This document shows positions 63,901 to 64,000 of a stretch of 64,000 bases of DNA, piece by piece (the stretch's first letter is position 1; the number at the start of each line of letters is the position of its first letter). The notes under the pieces were generated by a model. That model did not search any database and was not told the origin of the DNA. It saw only the letters and a program-made list of their open reading frames with translations. The DNA comes from Bathynomus jamesi (taxonomy: Eukaryota > Arthropoda > Malacostraca > Isopoda > Cirolanidae): the NCBI GenBank assembly GCA_023014485.1, contig JAJOZX010003310.1, positions 7,501 through 71,500 of the forward strand, in the 5' to 3' direction. The position numbers were made by a program, and so were the translations under genes.

Positions 63901-64000
63901 CAAAACAATTAGCACATACTTAACAAGGGTTAATGAGAGGCAAAAGAAATTTTAACATGATATCGTCAATTTTATATGTCCCCGCACTGTTATTGAAATT

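Noticed and set aside
1..64000. CRISPR arrays, operons, bacterial regulatory sites
   Set aside because: Spliced genes, eukaryotic transposons and microsatellites show this is animal nuclear DNA; the tandem repeats seen are MITE or minisatellite units.

Overview
This is animal nuclear DNA, most likely from an arthropod and perhaps a crustacean. The evidence is AT-rich sequence, GT-AG introns with arthropod-style splice sites, many (AT)n, (CA)n and (CT)n arrays, TTAGG-type repeats, and Merlin, Penelope, BEL/Pao, DD37D-mariner and hAT elements. There are no bacterial features. The species assignment is inference.

The frame of the window is one host gene on the minus strand, running from about 61,148 down to at least 3,982. 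I rebuilt six internal exons with matching reading phases: 61,148-60,970; 58,041-57,946; 13,989-13,670; 13,389-13,196; 13,010-12,844; 9,888-7,859. Three candidate 3' exons follow, at 5,649-5,451, 4,213-3,982 and 425-195. The product is a Ser/Thr/Pro-rich, probably disordered protein that I do not recognise. Its 5' end lies outside the window. The intron between 57,946 and 13,989 is about 44 kb and holds most of the mobile DNA.

Region by region: 3.6-14.3 kb has the host exons, a tandem tRNA-derived SINE pair, and introns carrying a three-level nest of MITEs. 16.3-21.5 kb is a nest of two hAT elements, then a Penelope GIY-YIG remnant split by a Merlin transposon and a MITE, then a tandem duplication and further foldbacks. 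21.8-24.3 kb is a broken LINE. 24.6-29.5 kb holds two divergent copies of an arthropod-wide transposase-like gene. The minus copy is an intact three-exon, 570-codon gene. The plus copy is intronless and broken, and sits behind a heat-shock-type promoter.

31,430-50,773 is the most striking feature: a 19.3-kb giant palindrome with arms of roughly 7.5 kb before later insertions. It is inserted into a LINE with a 6-bp target duplication (GTGGTC). The arms share old insertions and each carries private later ones: two hAT deletion derivatives on the right arm, a tRNA-SINE pair on the left. The 2.1-kb spacer contains a scrambled BEL/Pao pol remnant. 52.2-55.4 kb is a second Merlin element with hAT, Tigger and foldback insertions inside it. 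55.8-64 kb has small MITEs, two upstream host exons, a long diverged inverted repeat, a 1.6-kb DD37D mariner with a broken transposase, and repeats with hammerhead-ribozyme-like cores.
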